Positions 28,883-39,199 of a DNA stretch of 64,000 nucleotides are shown in pieces. A program made the translations under genes and the position numbers. Positions within the stretch are counted from its first letter, which is position 1; every line of letters starts with the position of its first letter. The stretch spans positions 124,001-188,000 of the forward strand of contig NZ_JACHCL010000001.1 of assembly GCF_014200725.1 (NCBI RefSeq), in the 5' to 3' direction. Under the pieces are notes generated by a model, which worked only from the letters and a program-made list of their open reading frames with translations, made no database searches and was not told the origin of the DNA. Origin of the DNA: Janthinobacterium silvisoli. GTDB taxonomy: Bacteria; Pseudomonadota; Gammaproteobacteria; Burkholderiales; Burkholderiaceae_D.

Positions 28883-29458
28883 ATGAAAAACAGTGTTTCG
28901 ACCAATTCTCCGCCCGAAGTGGGCGCCACCCTGCAAAGACTGCGCCTGGCGCGCGGCCTGACACTGGAGGATTTGTCACGCATCGCCGGCGTATCGAAGT
29001 CCATGCTGTCGCAAATCGAGCGCGAAAAAGCCAATCCCACCATCGCCATCACCTGGCGCCTGGCCAACGCACTGGGCGTGCAGATCGGCGAATTGCTGTC
29101 TAGCGCAGAAAAAGCCGTGGAAACCATCCGCGTCACGGACGCCCACGAAACCCCCACCCTGCCCGGCGACCATGCCGGCTACGTGCTGCGCATCCTGGGC
29201 CCGATGGAATTGGCCGGTAAATATGAATGGTATGAAGTGACCCTGGCGCCCGGCGGCGAACTGGCGTCCCAGCCGCACGACCCGGGCACCACCGAACACT
29301 TGACCGTTATCCACGGCAACCTGGAACTCGAAGTGGGCGCGGCGAAGAAGAAGGTCAAGAACGGCGGCACGGCGCGCTATCCGGCAGATTTGCCGCATAC
29401 GATACGCAATTTAGGCAAGACAGAGGGCAAGGCGTTGCTGGTCGTGATACACCGCTGA
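28883..29458 (+). CDS. XRE-family transcriptional regulator with C-terminal cupin sensor domain
   Basis: A 191-aa regulator. An N-terminal helix-turn-helix (about 13-70; LARGLTLEDLSRIAGVSKSMLSQIEREKANP) is joined to a cupin domain (about 110-185; PHDPGTTEHLTVIHGNLEL). Such proteins often sense amino acids or amines. It is divergent from kbl, so control of threonine and glycine catabolism is likely. The ATG at 28883 gives the typical short N-terminus; upstream in-frame sequence looks like promoter DNA. Confidence 0.88.
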   Translation: MKNSVSTNSPPEVGATLQRLRLARGLTLEDLSRIAGVSKSMLSQIEREKANPTIAITWRLANALGVQIGELLSSAEKAVETIRVTDAHETPTLPGDHAGYVLRILGPMELAGKYEWYEVTLAPGGELASQPHDPGTTEHLTVIHGNLELEVGAAKKKVKNGGTARYPADLPHTIRNLGKTEGKALLVVIHR

Positions 29459-29644
29459 TTGCGTTTGGGGTCAGTCCCTGCAGTGCGCAATAAGCCTTTG
29501 CCCTCATGCTAAGATTCCGGAATAGACAAGATTTCCAGGCCTGGATGTCTTAGCAGAGCGTTGCAGCACATCCCGGCTCTTCCCCTTGCATTGCGGCCCC
29601 GCGCACGGCATCCAGGCTTTAACGCTTTTACGGAGCCACGCACG

Positions 29645-30571
29645 ATGACCATTTCCGACAGCACCACCACCTTCGCCAATAAAAAAGTCGTCCAGTACGA
29701 CCCAGACCTGCCCTACGATCCTTCAGCGGACATCGTCTACCGCTTGTCGCTGGAATACGATGACGAAGGCAAGATGGGCGACTTGATCGCCAGCTTCCTC
29801 GGCAAGGCCGATAAGACTGCACTGTCAGCGCTGATCATCGGCATGTGGGGCGATCCGTACGAATCGGGCGCCGACGAAGTGATGGCGGCGCTGATCGCCC
29901 GCGCCGCCGAACTGCCCAAGCTGCGCGCCCTGTTCATCGGCGATATGACGTACGAAGAATGTGAAATCTCGTGGATCGTCCAGGGCAGCTACAAGCCCTT
30001 GCTGGACGCTTTCCCACTACTGGAAGAATTGCGCATCCGCGGCGGCAATAAGCTGGTGATCGAACCGTTCGCCCACCAGCACCTGCGCAAGCTGACCATC
30101 GAATCGGGCGGCCTCGATGAAAAGATCGCACAGGCGCTGGCGCAATCGAGCATGCCGCAGCTGGAACACCTGGAACTGTGGCTGGGCACCAACGATTACG
30201 GTTTCTCGGGCGACGTGCAACTGTATCAAAAGCTGCTGGCGCAACTGGCCGTACCTAGCTTGCGCTATCTGGGCCTGCGCAATGCGGAAATCGCCGACGA
30301 CCTGACCGTCTGGCTGGCGGAAGAACCGCTGGTGGCGCAGCTGGCCATCCTCGATCTGTCGCTGGGCACGCCGACCGACCTGGCCGCCGTGGCTGTGCTG
30401 AACCACACGCAGCTGGGCAAGCTGAAACGCCTGGACCTGTCGCACCATTACATCTCCAAGGAAAACCAGGCCAAGCTGAAGGCGCTGCCATTCGAAGTGG
30501 TGCTCGATGACGAACAGGAAGAAGACCAGGACGGCGACGACATTTACCGCTACGTGGCTGTCGGCGAGTAA
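29645..30571 (+). CDS. STM4015 family leucine-rich-repeat protein
   Basis: A 308-aa acidic soluble protein. Leucine-rich repeats run from about residue 75 to 285 (LPKLRALFIGDM, FPLLEELRIRGG, MPQLEHLELWLG, VPSLRYLGLRNA, LGKLKRLDLSHH). The protein ends in a strongly acidic tail with Tyr residues (DDEQEEDQDGDDIYRYV). It has no signal peptide. I recognise the five-gene neighbourhood as the STM4011-STM4015 set named after Salmonella loci. The role is unknown; the repeat fold suggests a binding partner or a protein substrate for the downstream enzymes. GGAG lies upstream of the ATG. Confidence 0.82.
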   Translation: MTISDSTTTFANKKVVQYDPDLPYDPSADIVYRLSLEYDDEGKMGDLIASFLGKADKTALSALIIGMWGDPYESGADEVMAALIARAAELPKLRALFIGDMTYEECEISWIVQGSYKPLLDAFPLLEELRIRGGNKLVIEPFAHQHLRKLTIESGGLDEKIAQALAQSSMPQLEHLELWLGTNDYGFSGDVQLYQKLLAQLAVPSLRYLGLRNAEIADDLTVWLAEEPLVAQLAILDLSLGTPTDLAAVAVLNHTQLGKLKRLDLSHHYISKENQAKLKALPFEVVLDDEQEEDQDGDDIYRYVAVGE

Positions 30572-30578
30572 GCGTCCC

Positions 30579-31676
30579 TTGTCTGACCATCTGACCCTGC
30601 TGGCCACCGATGGCAGCAAGCGCGTGCGCCTGATGCAAGCGGCGCGCGCGCAATTGCGCCTGCCGCCCGCGCAGGTGCTGGAATGGCGCGACTGGCTACG
30701 GCAACCATCGCTGCTCGATGCCGCGCTGGCCCAGCCAGGCATGTTCAAGATCGAGCCACCCGGCGACGACACTGCCGCCCACCTGCACTTGCTGCACGAT
30801 GGCTGCCGTTTGCTGGGCCGGCCACCGGTACGCGACCCCGAACACGGCGAACTGCTGCTCATGGATACCTGGTTTGCCGGGTTTGCGGCCGCCATGGAAG
30901 GACTTGCCAGCCAGTTGAACACCTTGCCGCAAACGCGGCTTGTTAATGCACCCGCCGAGATCGTGGCCATGACCGACAAGCTGGCCTGTCAGCAGCATCT
31001 GGCGGCGCACGGCGTACCGGTACCAACGCTGCTGGGGCCCGTGCATGGCTACGAGCATTTGCAAACACTCTTGTCCGAGCATCAGCTTGACCGCGTCTAC
31101 CTGAAACCACGCTACGGCTCTTCCGCTTCGGGCGTCGTGGCCTATCGCCGGAACAGGGCTGGCCGCCAGCAAGCCACCAGCTCGGCCAGCCTGCAGCGCG
31201 TGGATGGCGAACCACGCTTGTTTAACCTCAAGCGCATCTCGCGCTATGAATCCGAGAGCGAAATCGCCACCCTGGTCGATATACTGGCAAAGCAGCAGCT
31301 GTACGCGGAAACCTGGCTGGCCAAGCCGCGCATGGGCGACAGCCATTACGACCTGCGGGTGGTCACCATCGGCGGCCAGCCTGCGCACCGGGTGGCCCGC
31401 ATTGGCGCGCAGATGATGACCAATCTGCACCTGGATAACCAGCGCGGCGACGCGACCAGCTTGCTGGGTCCTGCCGACATGGCGGCGCTGGAAACCACCG
31501 CCACCCTGGCCGCCAGCGCTTTCCCGCATAGCACGCTGGCGGGCTATGACCTGGTGGTGCGCCATGGCCAGGCCCATGTGCTGGAAGCGAACGCCTTCGG
31601 CGACCTGCTGCCCGGCCTGATGTGGCAGGGCCAGGATACTTATACCGCGCAACTGCGCCACCATCATGAACAATAA
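30579..31676 (+). CDS. STM4014 family protein, ATP-grasp-like
   Basis: A 365-aa protein from a TTG start eight bases after the preceding stop; the start is uncertain, and an ATG at 30507 inside the upstream gene is open. Features resemble an ATP-grasp ligase: VYLKPRYGSSASGVVAY as a nucleotide-lysine strand, a second lysine or glutamate strand ETWLAKPRMG, YDLRVVTIGG, and the C-terminal metal-binding VLEANAFGDLLPG. ATP-grasp enzymes form amide or ester bonds to acyl-phosphates. The substrate is unknown. It overlaps the next gene by 11 bases. Confidence 0.78.
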   Translation: MSDHLTLLATDGSKRVRLMQAARAQLRLPPAQVLEWRDWLRQPSLLDAALAQPGMFKIEPPGDDTAAHLHLLHDGCRLLGRPPVRDPEHGELLLMDTWFAGFAAAMEGLASQLNTLPQTRLVNAPAEIVAMTDKLACQQHLAAHGVPVPTLLGPVHGYEHLQTLLSEHQLDRVYLKPRYGSSASGVVAYRRNRAGRQQATSSASLQRVDGEPRLFNLKRISRYESESEIATLVDILAKQQLYAETWLAKPRMGDSHYDLRVVTIGGQPAHRVARIGAQMMTNLHLDNQRGDATSLLGPADMAALETTATLAASAFPHSTLAGYDLVVRHGQAHVLEANAFGDLLPGLMWQGQDTYTAQLRHHHEQ

Positions 31677-32505
31677 GACCGAGACCATCCCCGATATGCA
31701 CGCCATCGTGGGCAGCCACGATATCGTCTTTATTACCTTGGACACCTTGCGCTACGACGTGGCGCAAGCGCTATACGAGGTTGGTGAATTGCCCGTATTG
31801 GGCCGTTTTCTGCCGCCCGGTGGCTGGGAACGGCGCCACTCGCCCGCCACCTTTACCTATGCCGCGCACCAGGCATTCTTTGCCGGATTTTTGCCCACGC
31901 CAGCCGCGCCAGGACGCCATCCACGCCTGTTTGCCAGCGCCTTTGCAGGCAGCGAAACCACTTCTCCGCATACCTGGACGTTTGCAGAAGCCGATCTTCC
32001 TGCGGCGCTGGCCGCGCGCGGCTACCGCACCATCTGCATCGGTGGCGTGGGTTTTTTTAACAAGCAAACGGCGCTGGGCACGGTGCTACCCAATCTTTTC
32101 CAGGAAAGCCACTGGAGTGCAGGCATGGGCGTGGCCAGCCGCCATTCGACGCAACAACAGGTGAAACTGGCCATCGCGCGCCTGCAGGCCAGTGAGCAGC
32201 GTACTTTTTTATTTATCAACGTGGCCGCCCTGCACACGCCCAACCGCGCCTATCTGCCCGGCTGCAAGGCCGACAACCCGGAAAGCCATGCGGCAGCGCT
32301 GCGCTATGTGGATGGCGCGCTGGCGCCCCTGTTTGATGCCTGCGCGGCGCGCGCGCCCACCTTCGCCATTGTTTGCTCGGACCATGGCAGCGCCTATGGC
32401 GAAGATGGTTACCGCGGCCACCGCGTGGCCCACGACAGCGTGTGGAGCGTGCCCTATGCGCACTTCATGATAAAACACACACAGAAAGCCGTACCCCTAC
32501 CGTGA
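31666..32505 (+). CDS. STM4013/SEN3800 family hydrolase, sulfatase/phosphatase-like
   Basis: A 279-aa protein with the alkaline-phosphatase superfamily layout: VFITLDTLRYD near residues 21-31 supplies metal-binding aspartates, SPATFTYAAHQAFFAG holds a possible nucleophile Thr, and CSDHGSAYGEDGYRGHRV near the C-terminus supplies the second metal site. It is shorter than classical sulfatases. It has no signal peptide, so it acts in the cytoplasm. It overlaps both neighbours. It could hydrolyse a phosphate or sulfate ester in the cassette's product, but this is inference. Confidence 0.8.
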   Translation: MNNKTETIPDMHAIVGSHDIVFITLDTLRYDVAQALYEVGELPVLGRFLPPGGWERRHSPATFTYAAHQAFFAGFLPTPAAPGRHPRLFASAFAGSETTSPHTWTFAEADLPAALAARGYRTICIGGVGFFNKQTALGTVLPNLFQESHWSAGMGVASRHSTQQQVKLAIARLQASEQRTFLFINVAALHTPNRAYLPGCKADNPESHAAALRYVDGALAPLFDACAARAPTFAIVCSDHGSAYGEDGYRGHRVAHDSVWSVPYAHFMIKHTQKAVPLP

Positions 32506-33875
32506 ACCCATCCGAACAAACCCTGGCGCAGCGCATGCGCCACACGCCCTACCAGGCGTATTCCTATTCGTATCCGCACAAGGCCGCTTACCGCAGCCTG
32601 GTCCAGGCTGCGCCGCTGGCGCCGCTGTGGGCGCAGCAAGACCGCTCCGCCCTGTTCGCCTATATCCACATACCGTTTTGCGAAATGCGCTGCGGCTTTT
32701 GTAATCTGTTCGCCATGGCACGCCCCAGTGCCGGCATGGTCGAACGCTATGTGCAGCAAGTGCTGCTACAGATGCGAGCCTTGAATGGCGCCCTCGGTGA
32801 AAGGCGCTTTGCGCGCTTCGCGCTCGGTGGCGGCACGCCCACTTATCTGTCGGCGGCGCAGCTCGACGCCTTGCTGTGCGGCGCGCGCGATATCCTGGGC
32901 ATCGATCTGCAGCAAACCCCAGCCGGCATCGAAGCCTCGCCGGAAACCATCACAGCCGAACGCCTGGCTGTCTGCCGCGCGCACGGCATAGACCGGGTCA
33001 GCCTGGGCATACAAAGCTTTGCGGCGGGCGAGATGCGCGCACTGGCGCGGCCACAGCAAAACGCCACCGTCCATCACGCAATCGGCCTGATACGGGAAGC
33101 AGGTTTCCCCACCTTGAACCTGGACCTGATCTACGGTATCGCCGGGCAAACGGTGGATAGCCTGCTAGCTTCCATCGATAGCGCGCTGGCGTTCAAGCCC
33201 GAAGAGCTCTACCTGTACCCGCTGTACGTGCGCGAGCAAACGGGCCTGGGCAAGGTGGCACGCCGCCAGGGTGCGGCCACCCTCAACCCCATCATGCTGG
33301 CGCGCGATGGCGATAGCCGATTGGCCTTGTACGCTGCGGCACGCGACCATTTGCGCACGCGCGGTTACGAGCAAGTCTCGATGCGCATGTTCCGCGCACC
33401 GCATGCGCCGGAACAGAACGGCCCATCGTACTGCTGCCAGAACGATGGCATGGTGGGCCTGGGTGCAGGCGCCCGCTCCTACACGACGGGCTTGCATTAT
33501 TCGAGCCAGTACGCGGTGGAGCGTACGCAAACCATCGGCATCATCGAACAATATCTGACGCTGGACGAAGCGCAGTTTGCGCAGGCTGAACACGGCTATG
33601 TGCTGGACGAAGCCGAGCAGCAGCGCCGCTATGTGATCCAGTCGCTGCTGACGGAACCGGGACTGGACCGCGACGCCTACACGGCACGCTTTGGCACCTA
33701 CTGCGAAGCAGACTTGCCGCAACTGGCCGAACTGCATGCATTGGAACTGGTGGAAGAAGATGGCCGCTTGCTGCGCCTGAACCAGCAAGGTTATGCCTAT
33801 GCCGACACCATCGGCCCGTGGCTGGCCTCCGATACCGTGCGGGCGCTGATGGCAGAAGGCGGCCAGGCGTGCTGA
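32502..33875 (+). CDS. STM4012 family radical SAM protein (HemN-like)
   Basis: A 457-aa radical SAM enzyme. The 4Fe-4S motif is C60, C64 and C67 in IPFCEMRCGFCNLF, followed by GGGTPTYL for SAM binding, ETITAERL and SLGIQSF. The architecture matches HemN/HemW-like proteins, with a C-terminal winged-helix-like region. The GTG start overlaps the previous stop as GTGA. The neighbours point to a modification role distinct from heme synthesis. Confidence 0.85.
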   Translation: MNPSEQTLAQRMRHTPYQAYSYSYPHKAAYRSLVQAAPLAPLWAQQDRSALFAYIHIPFCEMRCGFCNLFAMARPSAGMVERYVQQVLLQMRALNGALGERRFARFALGGGTPTYLSAAQLDALLCGARDILGIDLQQTPAGIEASPETITAERLAVCRAHGIDRVSLGIQSFAAGEMRALARPQQNATVHHAIGLIREAGFPTLNLDLIYGIAGQTVDSLLASIDSALAFKPEELYLYPLYVREQTGLGKVARRQGAATLNPIMLARDGDSRLALYAAARDHLRTRGYEQVSMRMFRAPHAPEQNGPSYCCQNDGMVGLGAGARSYTTGLHYSSQYAVERTQTIGIIEQYLTLDEAQFAQAEHGYVLDEAEQQRRYVIQSLLTEPGLDRDAYTARFGTYCEADLPQLAELHALELVEEDGRLLRLNQQGYAYADTIGPWLASDTVRALMAEGGQAC

Positions 33876-34741
33876 CGGAGCAAGCGGGCGTCTTGTCCCT
33901 GCTATACCGCGGCACCCTGGCCAGCTGCAATTACGCCTGCAGCTACTGCCCGTTCGCCAAGAAGCAGGATAGCCGGGCCGCGCTGGCACGCGATGCGCGT
34001 GAAGTGGCCCGTTTTACCGATTGGGTAGCCACGCAGCAGCGCCCCATCAGCGTGCTGTTTACGCCCTGGGGCGAAGCGTTGGTGCGGCGCCATTATCGCA
34101 CCGCCATGCACACCCTGGCCGCCCTGCCCCATGTGCGGCAAGTGGCACTGCAAACGAATCTGTCAGGCCCCCTGAACTGGCTGGAAAATTTACCCGGCCT
34201 GGAAAAAATCGGCCTGTGGTGCACCTATCACCCTGACCAGACCACCCTGGCCCGCTTTCTGGAACGCTGTGCGCGTCTCGATAGCATGGGTGTCCGTTAC
34301 TCCGTCGGCGTGGTCGCCATGCATGAACACTACGACGCTATCCGCGCCTTGCGCACAGCCCTGCCGGCACAAACTTATCTGTGGCTGAATGCCTATGACC
34401 GGCGCGGTCCCGGTTATTACCGTGTCGAAGACCTGGTTTGGCTGGACGCCATCGACCCATGGTTTGCCCTGAACCGCCACCCCGTACCCTCGCGCGGCAA
34501 GCCTTGCCTGGCCGGTGAATTATCGCTATCGGTCGATGGCGACGGCGAACTGGCGCGCTGCCATTTTGTGCCCGAACGCCTGGGTAATCTGTACACGGAC
34601 GACCTGGCCGACATGCTGCAGGAACGCAGCTGCCCCCGCTTCAAGTGCGACTGCTATATCGGCTACGCGCAGCGCAAGGACTTGCCCTTCCAGCGCGAGT
34701 TTGGCGCTGGCGTGCTGGCCCGCATCGCGCCAACGCAATAA
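33869..34741 (+). CDS. STM4011 family radical SAM protein
   Basis: A 290-aa radical SAM enzyme with C20, C24 and C27 in ASCNYACSYCPFAKK, then FTPWGEALVR as the SAM-binding stretch. A C-terminal Cys-rich segment (CPRFKCDCYIGYA, preceded by a GKPCLAG cysteine) may hold an auxiliary iron-sulfur cluster. The GTG start overlaps the STM4012 gene by seven bases. It is the last gene of the cassette, directly followed by a strong terminator. Confidence 0.85.
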   Translation: MLTEQAGVLSLLYRGTLASCNYACSYCPFAKKQDSRAALARDAREVARFTDWVATQQRPISVLFTPWGEALVRRHYRTAMHTLAALPHVRQVALQTNLSGPLNWLENLPGLEKIGLWCTYHPDQTTLARFLERCARLDSMGVRYSVGVVAMHEHYDAIRALRTALPAQTYLWLNAYDRRGPGYYRVEDLVWLDAIDPWFALNRHPVPSRGKPCLAGELSLSVDGDGELARCHFVPERLGNLYTDDLADMLQERSCPRFKCDCYIGYAQRKDLPFQREFGAGVLARIAPTQ

Positions 34742-34742
34742 A

Positions 34743-34773
34743 AAAAGCGCGGGCCAGTTGCGCCCGCGCTTTT
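34743..34773. terminator. Bidirectional terminator between the STM401x cassette and prolyl oligopeptidase
   Basis: A 12-bp perfect inverted repeat (34743-34754 with 34762-34773, 7-nt loop) has A/T ends, giving T-runs on both strands. It lies one base after the STM4011 stop codon and 28 bases from the convergent peptidase stop, so it should end both transcripts. Confidence 0.92.
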
Positions 34774-34801
34774 CACTTTTTACTACTCAGCTTTTTCCTG
34801 A

Positions 34802-36970
<2,169 letters not shown>

Positions 36971-37314
36971 GGGTTGTTTGTCTCATTGTTGGATATCGAA
37001 GAAAGCAGGCCGCGCAAGGAATGTCCCCCTGCAGCGTGCTGCCCATGATGACTTTCGCCAAGATAAATCATAGCGCGTATCACAACTTTTAATGCACAGT
37101 TATCAGCGGAAATTGCCATCTTTTATTTTGCCAAATTACAAGAACCATCATGGAAAAAATGGTTTTTCGTGAAAAATGGAAAACCGGGCATGCCCTCAAC
37201 AATTGTCAGAAATTACCGTATTTCATCAAGCTGTCATAAAAGATCTTTACCATGGGCAACATGATCATGGCCCTCATGCGGCCATGCCGATTGCCGCACG
37301 TCCAGACTTTCCTT
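36971..37314. other. Intergenic region between divergent peptidase and EAL-CBS-GGDEF genes
   Basis: An A/T-rich divergent promoter region. I see no additional gene. If the EAL gene starts at 37252 instead of 37315, the last 63 bases are coding. Confidence 0.5.
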
Positions 37315-39198
37315 ATGCACACTCTTCCCCTCACCCCCGCCTTGCCTGCGCAGGACGTGCCACCACCATCGAACGTGGCCTACCTGAAGCCGGCCGCCGT
37401 GCCGACGGGGCTGGAAGCTGCGGCGGAAGAGTTGCATGACATTATCAACGGCCGCAAGCTGAACGCCCTGTTCCAGCCCATCATCCATATGCATAGCGGC
37501 GACATTATCGGTTATGAAGGCTTGATACGGGGGCCATCCGACAGCCCATTGCATGCGCCGATGAATCTGTTCAAGGTGGCGCGCGCCAGTGGCCTGACCC
37601 TGGAAGTGGAACACCTGTGCCGGCAAGTGGTGCTGGAATGCTTTGCCGAACTGGGACTGCCAGGCAAACTGTTTCTCAATGTCAGCCCGGAATGCCTGCT
37701 ACTGCGCAATGCGCGCCATGGCGAAACGCTGGAATACATCGAACAGATCGGCATCAATCCGGACCGCGTGATCATCGAACTGACGGAAAACCAGCCCACC
37801 TACGACTACGACCTGATGCGCGAAGCGGTGCTGCACTACCGCAATATGGGTTTCCAGATCGCCATCGATGACCTGGGCGAAGGTTTTTCCAGCCTTCGGC
37901 TGTGGTCGGAACTGCGGCCCGAATATGTGAAGATCGATATGCATTTCATCCAGGGTATCAACAATGACCCGGTGAAACTGCAATTCGTGCGCTCGATCCA
38001 GGAAATCGCGGAAAAATCAGGCACGCTGGTGATCGCGGAAGGCATCGAAACACAAACGGAGTTGCTGGTGTTGCGCGACCTGGGCGTGGCCTTTGGCCAG
38101 GGCTACCATCTGGGCCGGCCGAACATGGCGCCGGCGCGCGCCCTGCCGGCCGAAGTGGTGCAGGCACTGGGACGCAATGGCGTAGCCGTGTATCCCCAGC
38201 GCAGCAGCCTGGAAAAAAATGGCGCCAGCATCCGCAAGCTGCTGCACCGGGTGGCGGCCGTGTCGCCAGAGAAAAACAATAACGAGGTCTACGATATCTT
38301 CCTGAAGGAGCCCAAGCTGATGATCATTCCCGTGGTCGACCAGGGTCTGCCCTTGGGATTGATCAGTCGCTTCGAAATGATCGACCATTTTGCCCGCCCC
38401 TATCAGCGCGAACTGTACGGCAAGAAATCCTGCAGCCTGTTCATGGACGCCAAGCCATTGATTGCCGACCATGAAACCAGCTTGCAGGAACTGAGCTACA
38501 CCATGGTGCAGTCGGACGCCCATCATTTGTTCAACGGCTTCATCATTACCGAAAACGGCAAGTACCTGGGCATGGGCACGGGCCACGACCTGATGCGCGA
38601 AATCACGCAAATGCAGATCAATGCGGCGCGCTACGCCAATCCCCTCACGCAATTGCCGGGCAATGTGCCCATCAATGAACATATCGACCGATTGCTGCAC
38701 AGCGGTAGCCGCTTCTGGGTCTGCTATTGCGACCTCGACCACTTCAAGCCGTTCAATGATGTGTACGGCTACCGCAAGGGCGACGACGTGATCCAGCTGA
38801 CGGGAGAAATTCTCAGCAGCCATTGCGACCCGAACCGCGACTTCATCGGCCATATCGGCGGCGACGATTTCATGATCCTGTTCCAGAGCGAAGATTGGGA
38901 AGCCCGCTGCCAGGCCATGCTGGAGCGTTTTTCCACCGCCGTGCTCGACTTTTACAGCAGCAGCGACTGCGAGCGCGGCGGCTACATCAGCGAAGACCGG
39001 CAGGGGAAAAAAGTATTTTATTCGCTGATCAGCCTATCGCTGGGCGTGATCAAGGTCGAGGCGCACCAGTACTACACGCACCACCAGATCGCCACCCAGG
39101 CGGCCGAAGCGAAGAAGCAGGCCAAGAAAATCCACGGCAACAGCCTGTTCCTGGACCGGCGGCAAGGTGCGCCAGCGCAGCGCACGGAAGCACCTTAA
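37315..39198 (+). CDS. Cyclic-di-GMP protein, EAL-CBS pair-GGDEF
   Basis: A 627-aa cytoplasmic signalling protein. The EAL domain (about 45-290) keeps EGLIR at 68-72, LTEN, the metal site IDDLGEGFSSL, KIDMHFI, EGIET and GQGYHLGRP, so phosphodiesterase activity is plausible. A CBS-like pair (about 315-440) follows, then GGDEF (about 450-610) with GGDDF at 515-519, consistent with cyclase activity. The EAL-first order is less common than GGDEF-EAL. There are no membrane segments. The start is uncertain: 37252 would add 21 residues. Confidence 0.88.
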   Translation: MHTLPLTPALPAQDVPPPSNVAYLKPAAVPTGLEAAAEELHDIINGRKLNALFQPIIHMHSGDIIGYEGLIRGPSDSPLHAPMNLFKVARASGLTLEVEHLCRQVVLECFAELGLPGKLFLNVSPECLLLRNARHGETLEYIEQIGINPDRVIIELTENQPTYDYDLMREAVLHYRNMGFQIAIDDLGEGFSSLRLWSELRPEYVKIDMHFIQGINNDPVKLQFVRSIQEIAEKSGTLVIAEGIETQTELLVLRDLGVAFGQGYHLGRPNMAPARALPAEVVQALGRNGVAVYPQRSSLEKNGASIRKLLHRVAAVSPEKNNNEVYDIFLKEPKLMIIPVVDQGLPLGLISRFEMIDHFARPYQRELYGKKSCSLFMDAKPLIADHETSLQELSYTMVQSDAHHLFNGFIITENGKYLGMGTGHDLMREITQMQINAARYANPLTQLPGNVPINEHIDRLLHSGSRFWVCYCDLDHFKPFNDVYGYRKGDDVIQLTGEILSSHCDPNRDFIGHIGGDDFMILFQSEDWEARCQAMLERFSTAVLDFYSSSDCERGGYISEDRQGKKVFYSLISLSLGVIKVEAHQYYTHHQIATQAAEAKKQAKKIHGNSLFLDRRQGAPAQRTEAP

Positions 39199-39199
39199 G

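Noticed and set aside
32502..33875. STM4012-like protein as the heme enzyme HemN/HemW
   Set aside because: The CxxxCxxC site is similar, but the gene is locked in the STM401x cassette by overlaps, which fits the cassette family better.
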